The position numbers and the translations under genes are program-made. Source: Burkholderiales bacterium (GTDB lineage: Bacteria > Pseudomonadota > Gammaproteobacteria > Burkholderiales > Burkholderiaceae_C). Taken from it: 39,651 nt of DNA. The notes beneath the pieces are model-generated. The model worked only from the letters and a program-made list of their open reading frames with translations, did not search any database and had not been told where the DNA came from. The stretch covers positions 1 through 39,651 of the forward strand of contig JAGWTS010000006.1 in assembly GCA_028868875.1 (NCBI GenBank), read 5' to 3'. Each line of letters begins with the position of its first letter. The first letter of the stretch is position 1. Shown piece after piece: positions 1-7,729 of this stretch.

Positions 1-454
1 CAGCCGCATCGGCCGCGCCTGGATGGCGATCCGCGAAGACGAGATCGCCGCCAAGGCCATGGGCATCAACACCCGCAACATGAAGCTGCTGGCCTTCGGC
101 ATGGGCGCCACCTTCGGCGGGGTCTCGGGCTCGATGTTCGCGGCCTTCCAGGGCTTCGTCTCGCCGGAATCGTTCTCGCTGGCCGAGAGCGTGATGATCG
201 TGGCGATGATCGTGCTCGGCGGCCTGGGCCACATCCCCGGGGTGATCCTGGGCGCGGTCATGCTCTCGGCCCTGCCCGAGGTGCTGCGCTATGTGGCAGG
301 GCCGCTGCAGCAGATGACCGGCGGGCGGCTCGATGCCTCGATCCTGCGCCAGTTGCTGATCGCGCTGGCGATGATCTCGATCATGCTCATCCGCCCCCGA
401 GGGCTGTGGCCTTCGCCCGAGCATGGCAAGGCCGCCCCGGCGGCGACGCGCTGA
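1..454 (+). CDS. livM: Branched-chain amino-acid ABC transporter permease LivM, C-terminal part
   Basis: The reading frame is open from base 2 at the window edge to the TGA at 452-454, so about the last 150 residues are present and the N-terminal half lies outside. LivM is one of the two inner-membrane permeases of the high-affinity Leu/Ile/Val (or related amide/urea-type) uptake system. The visible part carries the family stretch GRAWMAIREDEIAAKAMGIN, which forms the cytoplasmic coupling loop contacting the ATPases, then hydrophobic segments (MIVAMIVLGGLGHIPG and a final helix before RPRGLWPSPEHG). livG starts 12 bases downstream and livF follows, so this is the distal part of a liv operon with livH and a binding protein expected upstream. 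The substrate could be branched-chain amino acids or another small amide; the sequence here does not decide. Confidence 0.93.
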   Translation, partial: SRIGRAWMAIREDEIAAKAMGINTRNMKLLAFGMGATFGGVSGSMFAAFQGFVSPESFSLAESVMIVAMIVLGGLGHIPGVILGAVMLSALPEVLRYVAGPLQQMTGGRLDASILRQLLIALAMISIMLIRPRGLWPSPEHGKAAPAATR

Positions 455-466
455 AGGAGACACGAC

Positions 467-1237
467 ATGGCAAACACCGTACTCAAGGTGCAAGGCGTCT
501 CCAAGCGTTTCGGGGGGCTGCAGGCCCTGTCCGAAGTGGGGATCCAGATCGACGCGGGCCAGGTCTACGGGCTCATCGGCCCGAACGGCGCGGGCAAGAC
601 CACGTTCTTCAACGTCATCACGGGGCTGTACATCCCGGACTCGGGCAGCTTCGAGTTGGGCGGCGCGCCGTACAAGCCCAGCGCGGTGCACGAGGTGGCC
701 AAGGCGGGCATCGCCAGAACCTTCCAGAACATCCGGCTCTTCGCCGAGATGACGGCGCTGGAGAACGTGATGGTCGGGCGCCATGTGCGCACCCACTCGG
801 GGCTGGGCGGCGCGGTCTTCCGCACCGCGGGGTTCAAGAAGGAAGAGCGCGAGATCGCAGCCCGGGCGCAGGAGCTGCTCGACTACGTGGGCATCGGCAA
901 GTACAGCGAATACAAGGCCCGCACGCTGAGCTACGGCGACCAGCGAAGGCTGGAGATCGCCAGAGCACTGGCGACGGATCCCAAGCTGATCGCGCTGGAC
1001 GAGCCGGCTGCGGGCATGAACGCGACCGAGAAGGTGGTGCTGCGCGAACTCATCGACCGCATCCGCAAGGACGGCCGCACGATCCTGCTGATCGAGCACG
1101 ACGTGAAGCTCGTGATGGGGCTGTGCGACCGCGTCACCGTGCTCGACTACGGCAAGCAGATCGCCGAGGGCACGCCCGCGGAGGTGCAGAAGAACGAGAA
1201 GGTGATCGAGGCTTATCTCGGCGCCGGGCAGCATTGA
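467..1237 (+). CDS. livG: Branched-chain amino-acid ABC transporter ATP-binding protein LivG
   Basis: A 256-residue cytoplasmic ABC ATPase, the usual LivG length, that powers the LivH/LivM permease. It has Walker A GPNGAGKTT (about residues 38-46), the signature LSYGDQRRLEIARAL, Walker B LIALDEPAAGMN and the switch histidine in LLIEHD. The LivG-type insert between Walker A and the signature (NIRLFAEMTALENVMVGRH) separates it from LivF. The ATG at 467 follows GAAGGAGA at a good Shine-Dalgarno distance, 12 bases after livM. The signature is SYGDQ rather than the textbook SGGQQ, which is normal for LivG. livF begins 17 bases after its stop. Confidence 0.95.
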   Translation: MANTVLKVQGVSKRFGGLQALSEVGIQIDAGQVYGLIGPNGAGKTTFFNVITGLYIPDSGSFELGGAPYKPSAVHEVAKAGIARTFQNIRLFAEMTALENVMVGRHVRTHSGLGGAVFRTAGFKKEEREIAARAQELLDYVGIGKYSEYKARTLSYGDQRRLEIARALATDPKLIALDEPAAGMNATEKVVLRELIDRIRKDGRTILLIEHDVKLVMGLCDRVTVLDYGKQIAEGTPAEVQKNEKVIEAYLGAGQH

Positions 1238-1254
1238 GCGTGGAGCCGAACAAG

Positions 1255-1968
1255 ATGACAACGACGATGCTGAAAGTGACCGGACTGAAGGTCGCCTACG
1301 GCGGCATCCAGGCCGTCAAGGGCGTGGACTTCGAGGTTCGCCAGGGCGAGCTCGTGAGCCTCATCGGCGCCAACGGCGCGGGCAAGACGACGACGCTCAA
1401 GGCCGTGACCGGCACCCAGCCGATGGCGGCGGGCTCGATCGAGTTCCTCGGCCGTGCCGTCAAGGGCCAGGGCCCCTGGGATCTCGTCAAGCAGGGCTTG
1501 GTGATGGTGCCCGAAGGGCGCGGCGTGTTCACGCGCATGACCATCGTCGAGAACCTGCAGATGGGCGCCTTCGTACGCAACGACGACGAGATCGAGGCCG
1601 ACGTCGACAAGGTCTTCGAGATCTTCCCGCGCCTGAAGGAGCGCGCGGCGCAGCTGGCCGGCACGATGAGCGGCGGCGAGCAGCAGATGCTCGCGATGGG
1701 CCGCGCCTTGATGGCCAGGCCCAAGGTGCTGCTGCTCGACGAACCGAGCATGGGACTCTCGCCGATCATGGTCGACAAGATCTTCGAGGTCGTGGCCGAC
1801 ATCCACAGCCGCGGCACGACCATCCTGCTGGTCGAGCAGAACGCGAGCCGGGCCCTGGGGCTGGCCGACCGCGGCTACGTCATGGAATCGGGCGAGGTCA
1901 CGATGACCGGCGAAGCCAAGTCGCTGCTCGCCGACCCGAAGGTGCGCGCGGCCTACCTCGGCGAGTAG
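1255..1968 (+). CDS. livF: Branched-chain amino-acid ABC transporter ATP-binding protein LivF
   Basis: A 237-residue ABC ATPase that pairs with LivG. Walker A is GANGAGKTTT, the signature MSGGEQQMLAMGRALM, Walker B VLLLDEPSMGLSP and the switch region LLVEQNA; the glutamine-asparagine pair after the switch position is typical of LivF. The frame stays open far upstream, through livG. I chose the ATG at 1255 because GGAG (1242-1245) lies 9 bases before it; the ATG at 1267 is an alternative that loses four residues. It is the last gene of the liv operon and ends 12 bases before the stop of a convergent gene. Confidence 0.94.
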   Translation: MTTTMLKVTGLKVAYGGIQAVKGVDFEVRQGELVSLIGANGAGKTTTLKAVTGTQPMAAGSIEFLGRAVKGQGPWDLVKQGLVMVPEGRGVFTRMTIVENLQMGAFVRNDDEIEADVDKVFEIFPRLKERAAQLAGTMSGGEQQMLAMGRALMARPKVLLLDEPSMGLSPIMVDKIFEVVADIHSRGTTILLVEQNASRALGLADRGYVMESGEVTMTGEAKSLLADPKVRAAYLGE

Positions 1969-1970
1969 CG

Positions 1971-1989
1971 TCAGTCGACCTCAGTCGAC
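1971..1989. repeat. Tandem 10-bp repeat at the stop of the Bug gene
   Basis: TCAGTCGAC occurs at 1971-1979 and again at 1981-1989, directly in tandem with a 10-base period. On the minus strand each copy reads GTCGACTGA, so the last codons and stop of the Bug-family gene are duplicated just beyond its real stop. It fills the 12-base gap between the convergent livF and Bug genes. It is probably a small slippage duplication without function. Confidence 0.6.
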
Positions 1990-2949
1990 GACCGCGCCGC
2001 TGGCCTTGACGATGGGCCCGTACTTGGCGAGTTCGCTCTTGACGAACGCGCCGAACTGAAGCGGCGTGGTCGGCGCCGGCTCGGCCATCAGCAAGCCCAG
2101 GCGCGACTTCAGCGCCGGGGTTTCGAGGGCGCCGACGAAAGCCTTGTTCAGCCGCGCCGTCAGGGCCGGTGCCAGATGCGCCGGGCCGAAGAGCCCGAAC
2201 CAGGTGCTGATGTCGAAGCCGGGCAGGCCGGCTTCGGCCATCGTCGGCAGCTCGGGCATCGCGCTCGAGCGCAGCGGCGTCGTCACCGCCAGCGCCAGCA
2301 GCCTGCCGCTGCGGATGTTGGCCGCGGCCGCGGCGAGGTTGTCGAAGTTCAGGTCGACCTGGCCGCTCAGCAGCGCGAGTTGCGCCGGAGCCGCGCCCGA
2401 GTAGGGAATGTGGACGATGAAGAGCCCGGCGCGCGACTTGAACAGCTCGCCCGCCAGATGGCCGGCGCTGCCGTTGCCGCCCGAGCCGTAGTTGAGCCGG
2501 CCCGGATGGGCGCGGGCGTAGGCGATGAGCTGGCGCAGGTTGGCCACGCCCATCTGGCGCGCCCGCCCGGCGTTCATCACCAGCACGTTGGGGACCTGGG
2601 CCACGAGCGTGATCGGCGTGAAGTCGCGCACCGGGTCGTAGGGCACGTGGCGGTAGAGCCAGGGGTTGATGGCGTGGGTCGCGACCGCGCCCATGACGAT
2701 CGTGCTGCCGTCGGGCGCCGCCTTGGCGACGAAATCAGCGCCGATGTCGCCGCCGGCACCCGGCTTGTTCTCGACGATGACCGGGCCCAGGCTGTCCTTG
2801 ACGGCATCGGCGAGCGCGCGCGCCACGAGGTCCAGCGGGCCGCCGGGCGGATAGGGCACGACGAGGCGCAGCGGCCGCCCCTGCGCGCGTACGGCGGCGG
2901 CAGCGAACAGGGCCGCGGCGGCGAGCCATCGACGTCGATCGATCTTCAT
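1981..2949 (-). CDS. Bug-family (TctC-type) periplasmic substrate-binding protein
   Basis: A 322-residue protein of the Bug/TctC family, the extracytoplasmic receptors of tripartite tricarboxylate transporters, which are greatly expanded in Burkholderiales. It starts with a Sec signal peptide (MKIDRRRWL, an alanine-rich core, likely cleavage after AVRA). The mature start PLRLVVPYPPGGPLDLVARA and the motifs VENKPGAGGDIGADFVAKAAPDG and LNYGSGGNGSAGHLAGELF are characteristic. Its ATG overlaps the stop of the upstream reductase gene in the shared bases 2946-2949 (ATGA), so translation is probably coupled. No tctA or tctB membrane genes are visible, so it is an orphan receptor. The ligand cannot be read from the sequence; carboxylates are usual in the family. 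Confidence 0.9.
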   Translation of the reverse strand: MKIDRRRWLAAAALFAAAAVRAQGRPLRLVVPYPPGGPLDLVARALADAVKDSLGPVIVENKPGAGGDIGADFVAKAAPDGSTIVMGAVATHAINPWLYRHVPYDPVRDFTPITLVAQVPNVLVMNAGRARQMGVANLRQLIAYARAHPGRLNYGSGGNGSAGHLAGELFKSRAGLFIVHIPYSGAAPAQLALLSGQVDLNFDNLAAAAANIRSGRLLALAVTTPLRSSAMPELPTMAEAGLPGFDISTWFGLFGPAHLAPALTARLNKAFVGALETPALKSRLGLLMAEPAPTTPLQFGAFVKSELAKYGPIVKASGAVVD

Positions 2950-3989
2950 GCGAGCACTCCTTGCTTGTCGGCCTCGCTGGTGAAAGCGTCGGCGTAGAAC
3001 TCTTCTTCGGGCAGGCCGCAGCGGGCGACGAAGTCGCGCTGCGCGGCCTCGACCATCGGCGGCGTGCCGCAGGCATAGACCTGGTGGCCCGACAGGTCGG
3101 GCCAGTCGCGCATCACCGCCTCGTGGACGAAGCCGGTGCGCCCGCCCCACGCGTCTTCGGGCGCGGGTTCGGAGAGCACCGGCACGTAGCGCAGGCTCGG
3201 CATCGCGGCCGCGGCCTCGGCGCACCAGTCGTGCTGGTAGAGGTCGGCGCGGCGGCGGCAGCCCCAGTAGAGCACCGCGTCGCGGGTGATGCCTTGCTCG
3301 CGCAGGCGCTGGACGATGGCCTTGATTGGCGCGAAGCCGGTGCCGCTGGCGAGCAGCACGACCGGCTTGGTGCTGTCCTCGCGCAGGAAGAAGCTGCCGA
3401 ACGGGCCTTCCATGCGCAGGATGTCGCGCTCCTTCATCGTGCCGAAGACCTGGTCGGTGAAGAGGCCGCCGGGCAGGTGGCGGATGTGCAGCTCGATCGC
3501 CGGCGGCGTGCCGAGCGCGTGCGGCGAGGTCGCCATGCTGTAGCTGCGGCGCGCGCCGTCGCGCAGGATGAACTCGATGTACTGGCCGGCGCGGTACTGC
3601 AGGTTCTGGTTCGCCGGCAGCTGCAGCCTGAGCACGGCCACGTCCGGGGCCGGCTTGTCGATCGAGATCAGCCGCGTCGGCATCTTCAGGATCGGGAAAT
3701 CGCCCGCCCCCGGCACGGTGCGGGCCTCGACGACGCAATCGGTCTCGGGCCGGGCGCAGCAGGTGAGGATGAGCCCGGCCTGCGCCTCGGCCGCCGTCAA
3801 GGCCTTGGCCTGGTGCGGGCCGTGCACGACCCGGCCTTCGAGGAGCCGGCTCTTGCACGAGCCGCAGGCGCCGTCGCGGCAGCCGTAGGGCAGGCCGATG
3901 CCCTGGCGGATGGCGGCGGCGAGCAGGGTTTCGTCGGATTCGACCTCGTAGCGGCGCTCGGCCGGATGCAGGGTGACGGTGAAGCTCAT
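2946..3989 (-). CDS. 2Fe-2S ferredoxin-NAD(P)H reductase, CDP-6-deoxy-glucoseen reductase type
   Basis: A 347-residue electron-transfer protein with an N-terminal plant-type [2Fe-2S] ferredoxin domain, then FAD-binding and NAD(P)-binding domains. The cluster ligands are in YGCRDGACGSCKS and the later TCCARP (C-x4-C-x2-C...C). The flavin motif is RSYSMATS, the nucleotide loop is LLASGTGFAPIKAIV, and the C-terminal YACGTPPMVEAA closes the pyridine-nucleotide site. The domain order matches AscD/E3-like reductases and the reductase parts of aromatic oxygenases. Betaproteobacteria often carry one as a stand-alone gene with no deoxysugar cluster, so the real partner is unknown. It is the first gene of a two-gene unit with the Bug protein and is divergent from the epimerase gene at 4022, leaving only 32 bases for both promoters. 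Confidence 0.88.
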   Translation of the reverse strand: MSFTVTLHPAERRYEVESDETLLAAAIRQGIGLPYGCRDGACGSCKSRLLEGRVVHGPHQAKALTAAEAQAGLILTCCARPETDCVVEARTVPGAGDFPILKMPTRLISIDKPAPDVAVLRLQLPANQNLQYRAGQYIEFILRDGARRSYSMATSPHALGTPPAIELHIRHLPGGLFTDQVFGTMKERDILRMEGPFGSFFLREDSTKPVVLLASGTGFAPIKAIVQRLREQGITRDAVLYWGCRRRADLYQHDWCAEAAAAMPSLRYVPVLSEPAPEDAWGGRTGFVHEAVMRDWPDLSGHQVYACGTPPMVEAAQRDFVARCGLPEEEFYADAFTSEADKQGVLA

Positions 3990-4004
3990 GAAGATCCGGC
4001 TGCG

Positions 4005-4010
4005 TAAACT
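4005..4010 (+). promoter_or_regulatory. Candidate -10 box of the epimerase gene
   Basis: TAAACT lies 11 bases before the GTG start at 4022, inside the 32-base gap between two divergent genes. There is no Shine-Dalgarno sequence between it and the start. This predicts a 5' leader of only a few bases. I see no convincing -35 element. Confidence 0.35.
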
Positions 4011-4021
4011 CGGGCGCCATT

Positions 4022-4897
4022 GTGCCCGTACCCACCTTGCTCATCGTCGGCTGCGGCGACATCGGATGCCGCGTTCTGAAGCTGCTGCACGGGCGCTGGC
4101 ATCCGCTCGCGCTCACGCGCTCGCCCGAGCAGCGTGCGGCCTTGCGCGCGCTCGGGGCCCGGCCCCTGCTCGGCGACCTCGACGCCCCGGCCACGCTGGG
4201 GCGGCTCGGCGGCCTCGCCGACGCCGTGCTCCACCTCGCGCCGCCGCCCGCAGCGGGCGCCGACGATCCGCGCACGCGCGCCCTGGTCCGCGCCCTGGCG
4301 CGCGGCGGCCGGGTGCGCAGCCTCGTCTACGCGAGCACGAGCGGCGTCTACGGCGATTGCGGCGGCGCGCGCGTGGCGGAAACGCGGCCCATTGCCCCCG
4401 CCACCGAGCGTGCGCGCCGGCGTGCCGATGCCGAGGCGCAACTGCGCGCCTACGGCCGGCGCTGCGGCGTGCGCGTGGGCATCCTGCGCATCCCCGGCAT
4501 CTACGCCCCCGACCGCGTCGGCGGCGATCCGCGCGAGCGCGTGCGCCGCGGCAGCCCGGCGCTGGTGGCGGCGGAAGACGTCCACACCAGCCACATCCAT
4601 GCCGACGACTTGGCCCGCGCCTGCATCGCCGCGTTGGCGCGGATCGCGCCGCAGCGCCTGATCAACGTCTGCGACGACGGCCGGCTGCCGATGGGGGACC
4701 ATTTCGACCTCGTCGCCGACCTCGCGCACCTGCCGCGCCCGCCGCGTGTCACGCGGGCCGAGGCCGCGATGCAACTCTCGCCGCTGAGCCTGAGCTTTCT
4801 CGGCGAATCGCGGCGCCTCGTCAATGAGCGCATGAAGCGCGAACTGCGCCTCGCGCTGCGCTTTCCGACCGTGGCCGCCTGCCGCTTCGACTCGTAG
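4022..4897 (+). CDS. NAD(P)-dependent epimerase/dehydratase-like SDR protein
   Basis: A 291-residue extended-SDR-type protein. The Rossmann loop is near the N-terminus (LLIVGCGDIGCRVLKLL, G-x-G-x-x-G), and VYASTSGVYGDCGG supplies the Ser/Thr and Tyr region of the active site. The segment LRIPGIYAPDR and the later HTSHIHADDLARACIAAL match epimerase/dehydratase relatives. The start is a GTG at 4022 chosen from the fit of the Rossmann fold; an upstream start is unlikely because the divergent reductase gene begins at 3989. The classical Tyr-x-x-x-Lys is not obvious: the residue after YGD is not Lys at the expected spacing, so the reaction is uncertain. It may act on a sugar nucleotide or be a non-catalytic relative. 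It ends 50 bases from the convergent rhomboid gene. Confidence 0.8.
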   Translation: MPVPTLLIVGCGDIGCRVLKLLHGRWHPLALTRSPEQRAALRALGARPLLGDLDAPATLGRLGGLADAVLHLAPPPAAGADDPRTRALVRALARGGRVRSLVYASTSGVYGDCGGARVAETRPIAPATERARRRADAEAQLRAYGRRCGVRVGILRIPGIYAPDRVGGDPRERVRRGSPALVAAEDVHTSHIHADDLARACIAALARIAPQRLINVCDDGRLPMGDHFDLVADLAHLPRPPRVTRAEAAMQLSPLSLSFLGESRRLVNERMKRELRLALRFPTVAACRFDS

Positions 4898-4947
4898 CCG
4901 GGCTGCGGGCCTGGGCCCCGGGTTGAAGAAGAGGCTTGCGCCGGGCG

Positions 4948-5535
4948 TCAGCGCCGGCCGAAAGGCGGCTGGCGCCGCCAGTAGCGGATCATCAGGTAGC
5001 CGCCAGCCATGCCGCCGAGGTGGGCGAAGTGGGCGATGCCGCCGCCGCGGTCGATGTAGCCGAGCACCAGTTCGAGCCCGCCGAAAACGAAGACGAAGGT
5101 GCGCGCGCGCATCGGGATGGGCGGGAACAGCGGCATGATCATGCGGTTCGGGAACAGCATGCCGTAGGCCAGGAGCAGCGCGAACAGCCCGCCCGAGGCG
5201 CCGATGGTGGCCTCCATCGACTGGGTGACCCAGGTGAATGCGAGCTGGGTCAGCGCCGCAGCGAGCACCCCGGCGAGCAGGAACTGCAGGTAGCGGCGCT
5301 GGCCCCAGAGCTGTTCGAGCTCGCTGCCGAACATCCACAGCCCGAGCATGTTGAAGAACAGATGCATCAGGCTGCCGTGCAGGAAGGCGTAGGTCAGCAC
5401 CTGCCAGGGCCAGAACATCGAGCTGCCGATCGGCCAGAGCGCGAACAGTCCGTCCAGCGGGACGAACGCCTGCAGGCAGAAGATGGCCGTGCAGATCAGC
5501 ATCAGGGCTTTGGTGACGGGCGGAATCGGCGGCAT
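4948..5535 (-). CDS. Rhomboid-family intramembrane serine protease
   Basis: A 195-residue polytopic inner-membrane protein of the rhomboid family, which cleaves transmembrane helices inside the bilayer. Visible family features are HGSLMHLFFNMLGLWMFG (helix 2 with the His and Asn that build the oxyanion site), ATIGASGGLFALLLAYG carrying the catalytic serine in GASG, and AHFAHLGGMAGGYLM with the catalytic histidine. Six transmembrane segments fit the hydrophobicity, making it a minimal six-helix bacterial form. The ATG at 5535 starts the first helix directly. Chemoreceptor 1 lies 202 bases upstream on the same strand, separated by hairpins, so it is probably a separate transcription unit. Substrates are unknown. 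Confidence 0.9.
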   Translation of the reverse strand: MPPIPPVTKALMLICTAIFCLQAFVPLDGLFALWPIGSSMFWPWQVLTYAFLHGSLMHLFFNMLGLWMFGSELEQLWGQRRYLQFLLAGVLAAALTQLAFTWVTQSMEATIGASGGLFALLLAYGMLFPNRMIMPLFPPIPMRARTFVFVFGGLELVLGYIDRGGGIAHFAHLGGMAGGYLMIRYWRRQPPFGRR

Positions 5536-5609
5536 GGAACCTGTGGTGGGTGGCGCCGATGGACTCCGGCACCAGCGGCCGAAAAAACCGGCGGCTGGGG
5601 GACGACTCG

Positions 5610-5630
5610 GCGGCGCCCTGGCGGCGCCGC
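5610..5630 (-). terminator. GC hairpin between chemoreceptor 1 and the rhomboid gene
   Basis: GCGGCGCC (5610-5617) and GGCGCCGC (5623-5630) form a perfect 8-bp stem with a 5-base loop, 108 bases beyond the chemoreceptor stop. No T-run follows directly. About 20 bases further on the minus strand there is a second imperfect hairpin with TTTTTT in its loop. It could slow or stop read-through into the rhomboid gene, but it is not a textbook terminator. Confidence 0.35.
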
Positions 5631-5737
5631 AATGAGGAGTCGTCGGGCTTGCGCTGGGCCGGCGGATGATAACGCAGGAGGCTGCGGCCAGGCCCGGCCC
5701 CGGGCGGGCCGGTCGCAGCGTCGGTGGCCGGCGGCGG

Positions 5738-7282
5738 TCAGCCGTGGGCGAGCTTGAAGACCGCCACCGCGTCGACGAGTTGGCGCGCCTGGGCCTTCAG
5801 GCTTTCGGCGGCGGCGGCGCTCTCTTCGACGAGCGCGGCGTTCTGCTGGGTCGCCTGGTCCATCTGGCTCACCGCCAGGCCCACCTGGCCGACTCCGGCG
5901 CTCTGCTCGCTGCTGGCCGCGCTGATCTCGCCGACGATGTCGGTGACGCGGCGGATCGCGGCGACCACCTCGGTCATCGTCGCGCCGGCCTGGTCGACCA
6001 GGACCGTTCCGGCCTCCACGCGTTCGACGCTGGCCGAGATCAAGGCCTTGATCTCGCGCGCCGCCTCGGCGCTGCGCTGGGCCAGGTTGCGAACCTCGGA
6101 GGCGACGACGGCAAAGCCCCGGCCTTGCTCGCCCGCGCGCGCCGCCTCGACCGCGGCATTCAGGGCGAGGATGTTGGTCTGGAAGGCGATGCCGTCGATG
6201 ACGCCGATGATGTCGGCGATGCGGCGCGAGCTGTCGTTGATGCCCTTCATGGTGTCGACGACGCGGGACACGACCTCGCCGCCCTTGACCGCGGTGCTGC
6301 TCGCGCCTTGGGCGAGCTGGTTCGCCTGCTGCGCGTTGTCGGCGTTTTGCTTGACCGTCGTGCCCAGCTGTTCCATCGAGGCCGCGGTCTCCTGCAGCGC
6401 CGACGCCTGCTGTTCGGTGCGGCTGGACAGGTCCTGGTTGCCCTGGGCGATCTGGCCGCTCGCGGAGGCGACGCTTTCCGAATTGCGGCGCACGTTGCCG
6501 ACCACGTCGCGCAGCGCGGCCTGCATGCGCATCAGCGCGCCGAGCATCACGCCGGTCTCGTCGCGCGAGGTGATCGCCAGTTCGCGCGTCAGGTCCCCGG
6601 CGGCCACGCGGTCGACGGCCTCGATCGCGGTGTGCAGCGGACGCGTGATGGAGCGGGTGATGAACAGGCCGAAGGCGATCGCGCCCAGGACCGCGGCGGC
6701 GGCCGCGACGCCCAGCGTCGTCAAGCCCCGCTCGTAGGTCGATTGCGCCTGCGTGGTGGCGGCCTTCATCTCGTCTTCCTGGTAGGTCGTCAGGTCGGAA
6801 ATCGCCTGCAGGTAGGCCTGCTCGGTCGCCAAGCGAGGCCCGGAAAGCAGCGCGGAGGCTTCGGCCGTCTTGCCGTCCATGGCCAGGGCGATGACGTCGT
6901 TCGATAGGGCGAGATAGTCCTTGCGGGCGGCCAGGACTGCTTCGAACTTGCTTCGGGCCTTGGCGCTGTGGAGGGACTTCTCGAGCAGGTCCACGTCCTT
7001 GGCGATCTCCGCCCGGTCGTTGGCGAACTCTTCCTTGTCCTTCGCGCGCGCGCTCGCGTCGGCGTGGAGGGTCAGGATCCGAAGCACCTGCGCCTCGTCG
7101 CTGACGCGGAAGGCGATGCGCTGCAGCGCGTTGACCTTCGGATAGCGACCCTGCGCCAGGTCGTCTACCGCCGTGTTCAACGCGGCCATGCGCGTCGCTC
7201 CGACCGAGGCCAGGAGCAACAGCAGCGCGACCATGAAGCCGAAGGCGATTGCGAGGCGGGTTCCGATTCTCAAGTTGTTCAT
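5738..7282 (-). CDS. Methyl-accepting chemotaxis protein 1 (four-helix-bundle sensor)
   Basis: A 514-residue chemoreceptor. Residues 1-30 hold the first membrane helix ([20 protein letters not shown]), followed by a periplasmic four-helix-bundle ligand domain to about 190. A second membrane helix ends at [13 protein letters not shown], and HAMP follows ([19 protein letters not shown]). The cytoplasmic coiled coil has the invariant CheA/CheW-binding tip [20 protein letters not shown]. Methylation segments rich in Gln/Glu/Ala flank the tip. No CheR-binding pentapeptide is present at the C-terminus (ends VFKLAHG). A sigma-28 type promoter lies about 113 bases upstream of the start (7403-7429), as expected for a flagellar-regulon gene. 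The ligand is not predictable. Confidence 0.95.
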   Translation of the reverse strand: MNNLRIGTRLAIAFGFMVALLLLLASVGATRMAALNTAVDDLAQGRYPKVNALQRIAFRVSDEAQVLRILTLHADASARAKDKEEFANDRAEIAKDVDLLEKSLHSAKARSKFEAVLAARKDYLALSNDVIALAMDGKTAEASALLSGPRLATEQAYLQAISDLTTYQEDEMKAATTQAQSTYERGLTTLGVAAAAAVLGAIAFGLFITRSITRPLHTAIEAVDRVAAGDLTRELAITSRDETGVMLGALMRMQAALRDVVGNVRRNSESVASASGQIAQGNQDLSSRTEQQASALQETAASMEQLGTTVKQNADNAQQANQLAQGASSTAVKGGEVVSRVVDTMKGINDSSRRIADIIGVIDGIAFQTNILALNAAVEAARAGEQGRGFAVVASEVRNLAQRSAEAAREIKALISASVERVEAGTVLVDQAGATMTEVVAAIRRVTDIVGEISAASSEQSAGVGQVGLAVSQMDQATQQNAALVEESAAAAESLKAQARQLVDAVAVFKLAHG

Positions 7283-7402
7283 GACGACTACTTCGTTGCT
7301 TCGATGAATGGGCGAGGGAATACGGGGCCGTGCTCAGGGGCATGGGCTGCCATCCAGCTGCGGAGCTGGCCGGCCCGGCTTCCGAGCGCTGCCATCGCAG
7401 GG

Positions 7403-7429
7403 TTTTCGGATCCGAACGGCTCAGGTTTA
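7403..7429 (-). promoter_or_regulatory. Sigma-28 (FliA) promoter of chemoreceptor 1
   Basis: On the minus strand TAAA (7429-7426) is followed after exactly 15 bases by TCCGAAAA (7410-7403). The enterobacterial consensus is TAAA-N15-GCCGATAA, so the -35 core is complete and the -10 matches at six of eight positions. Transcription should start near 7395, giving a leader of about 113 bases before the ATG at 7282. Confidence 0.55.
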
Positions 7430-7541
7430 GAAGTTTCTGGTCGCGAGGATCAGAACTGTTCCACCTGATTCGACGCAGGCGTGCAAGGCGAAGGTGATGC
7501 TGGGGGGCGCTGAGCGTCGGGCAAAGCCGCCGCCAAACCTT

Positions 7542-7626
7542 TGGTGCCCGCGGCCAGACTCGAACTGGCACGCCTTGCGGCGGCGGATTTTGAATCCGCT
7601 ACGTCTACCGATTTCGTCACGCGGGC
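7542..7626 (-). tRNA. tRNA-Leu, anticodon CAA (reads UUG)
   Basis: The minus strand from 7626 down to 7542 folds as an 85-base class II tRNA with the CCA end encoded (TGG at 7542-7544 on the plus strand). The acceptor stem pairs GCCCGCG with CGCGGGC, and the discriminator base is A, as required for Leu. The D-arm has GAAATCGGTAGACG, nearly identical to E. coli tRNA-Leu(CAA). The anticodon stem GCGGA/TCCGC encloses the loop TTCAAAA with anticodon CAA. There is a long variable arm (GCCGCAAGGC), and the T-arm is CCAG-TTCGAGT-CTGG. No intron or mismatch is seen. Confidence 0.97.
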
Positions 7627-7659
7627 CAGGCGCAGCGGGGCCGCTGCGCGAGGGGCGCG

Positions 7660-7665
7660 ATTATC
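7660..7665 (-). promoter_or_regulatory. Candidate -10 box for tRNA-Leu
   Basis: GATAAT on the minus strand lies 33 bases upstream of the mature tRNA 5' end, giving a predicted 5' leader of about 27 bases for RNase P. No good -35 hexamer is seen at 16-18 bases. It shares the 103-base divergent region with the cysM promoter. Confidence 0.4.
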
Positions 7666-7701
7666 GCATGGCCCCCCGCAGCAGCCGCGGTGTCGGACTG
7701 C

Positions 7702-7707
7702 CACAAT
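7702..7707 (+). promoter_or_regulatory. Candidate -10 box of cysM
   Basis: CACAAT lies 22 bases upstream of the cysM ATG. A Shine-Dalgarno sequence GAGGA (7718-7722) sits between it and the start, so this gene would have a short conventional leader, unlike the leaderless pattern seen at tusA, uvrD and polA. Confidence 0.4.
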
Positions 7708-7729
7708 CGCAGCCGAAGAGGACAGCATC

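Noticed and set aside
406-1254. A long 5' extension of livF through livG
   Set aside because: The extension is low-complexity Arg/Gly/Ala shadow of livG; the ABC fold starts at the ATG 1255.
4022-4897. Reading the FNR reductase and the epimerase as parts of a CDP-deoxysugar cluster
   Set aside because: The other genes of such a cluster (cytidylyltransferase, E1 dehydratase) are absent, and similar reductases occur alone in betaproteobacteria.
7494-7729. N-terminal extension of cysM reaching back over the tRNA gene
   Set aside because: The extension would translate tRNA-Leu antisense sequence; the ATG at 7730 has its own Shine-Dalgarno sequence and starts the CysM fold.
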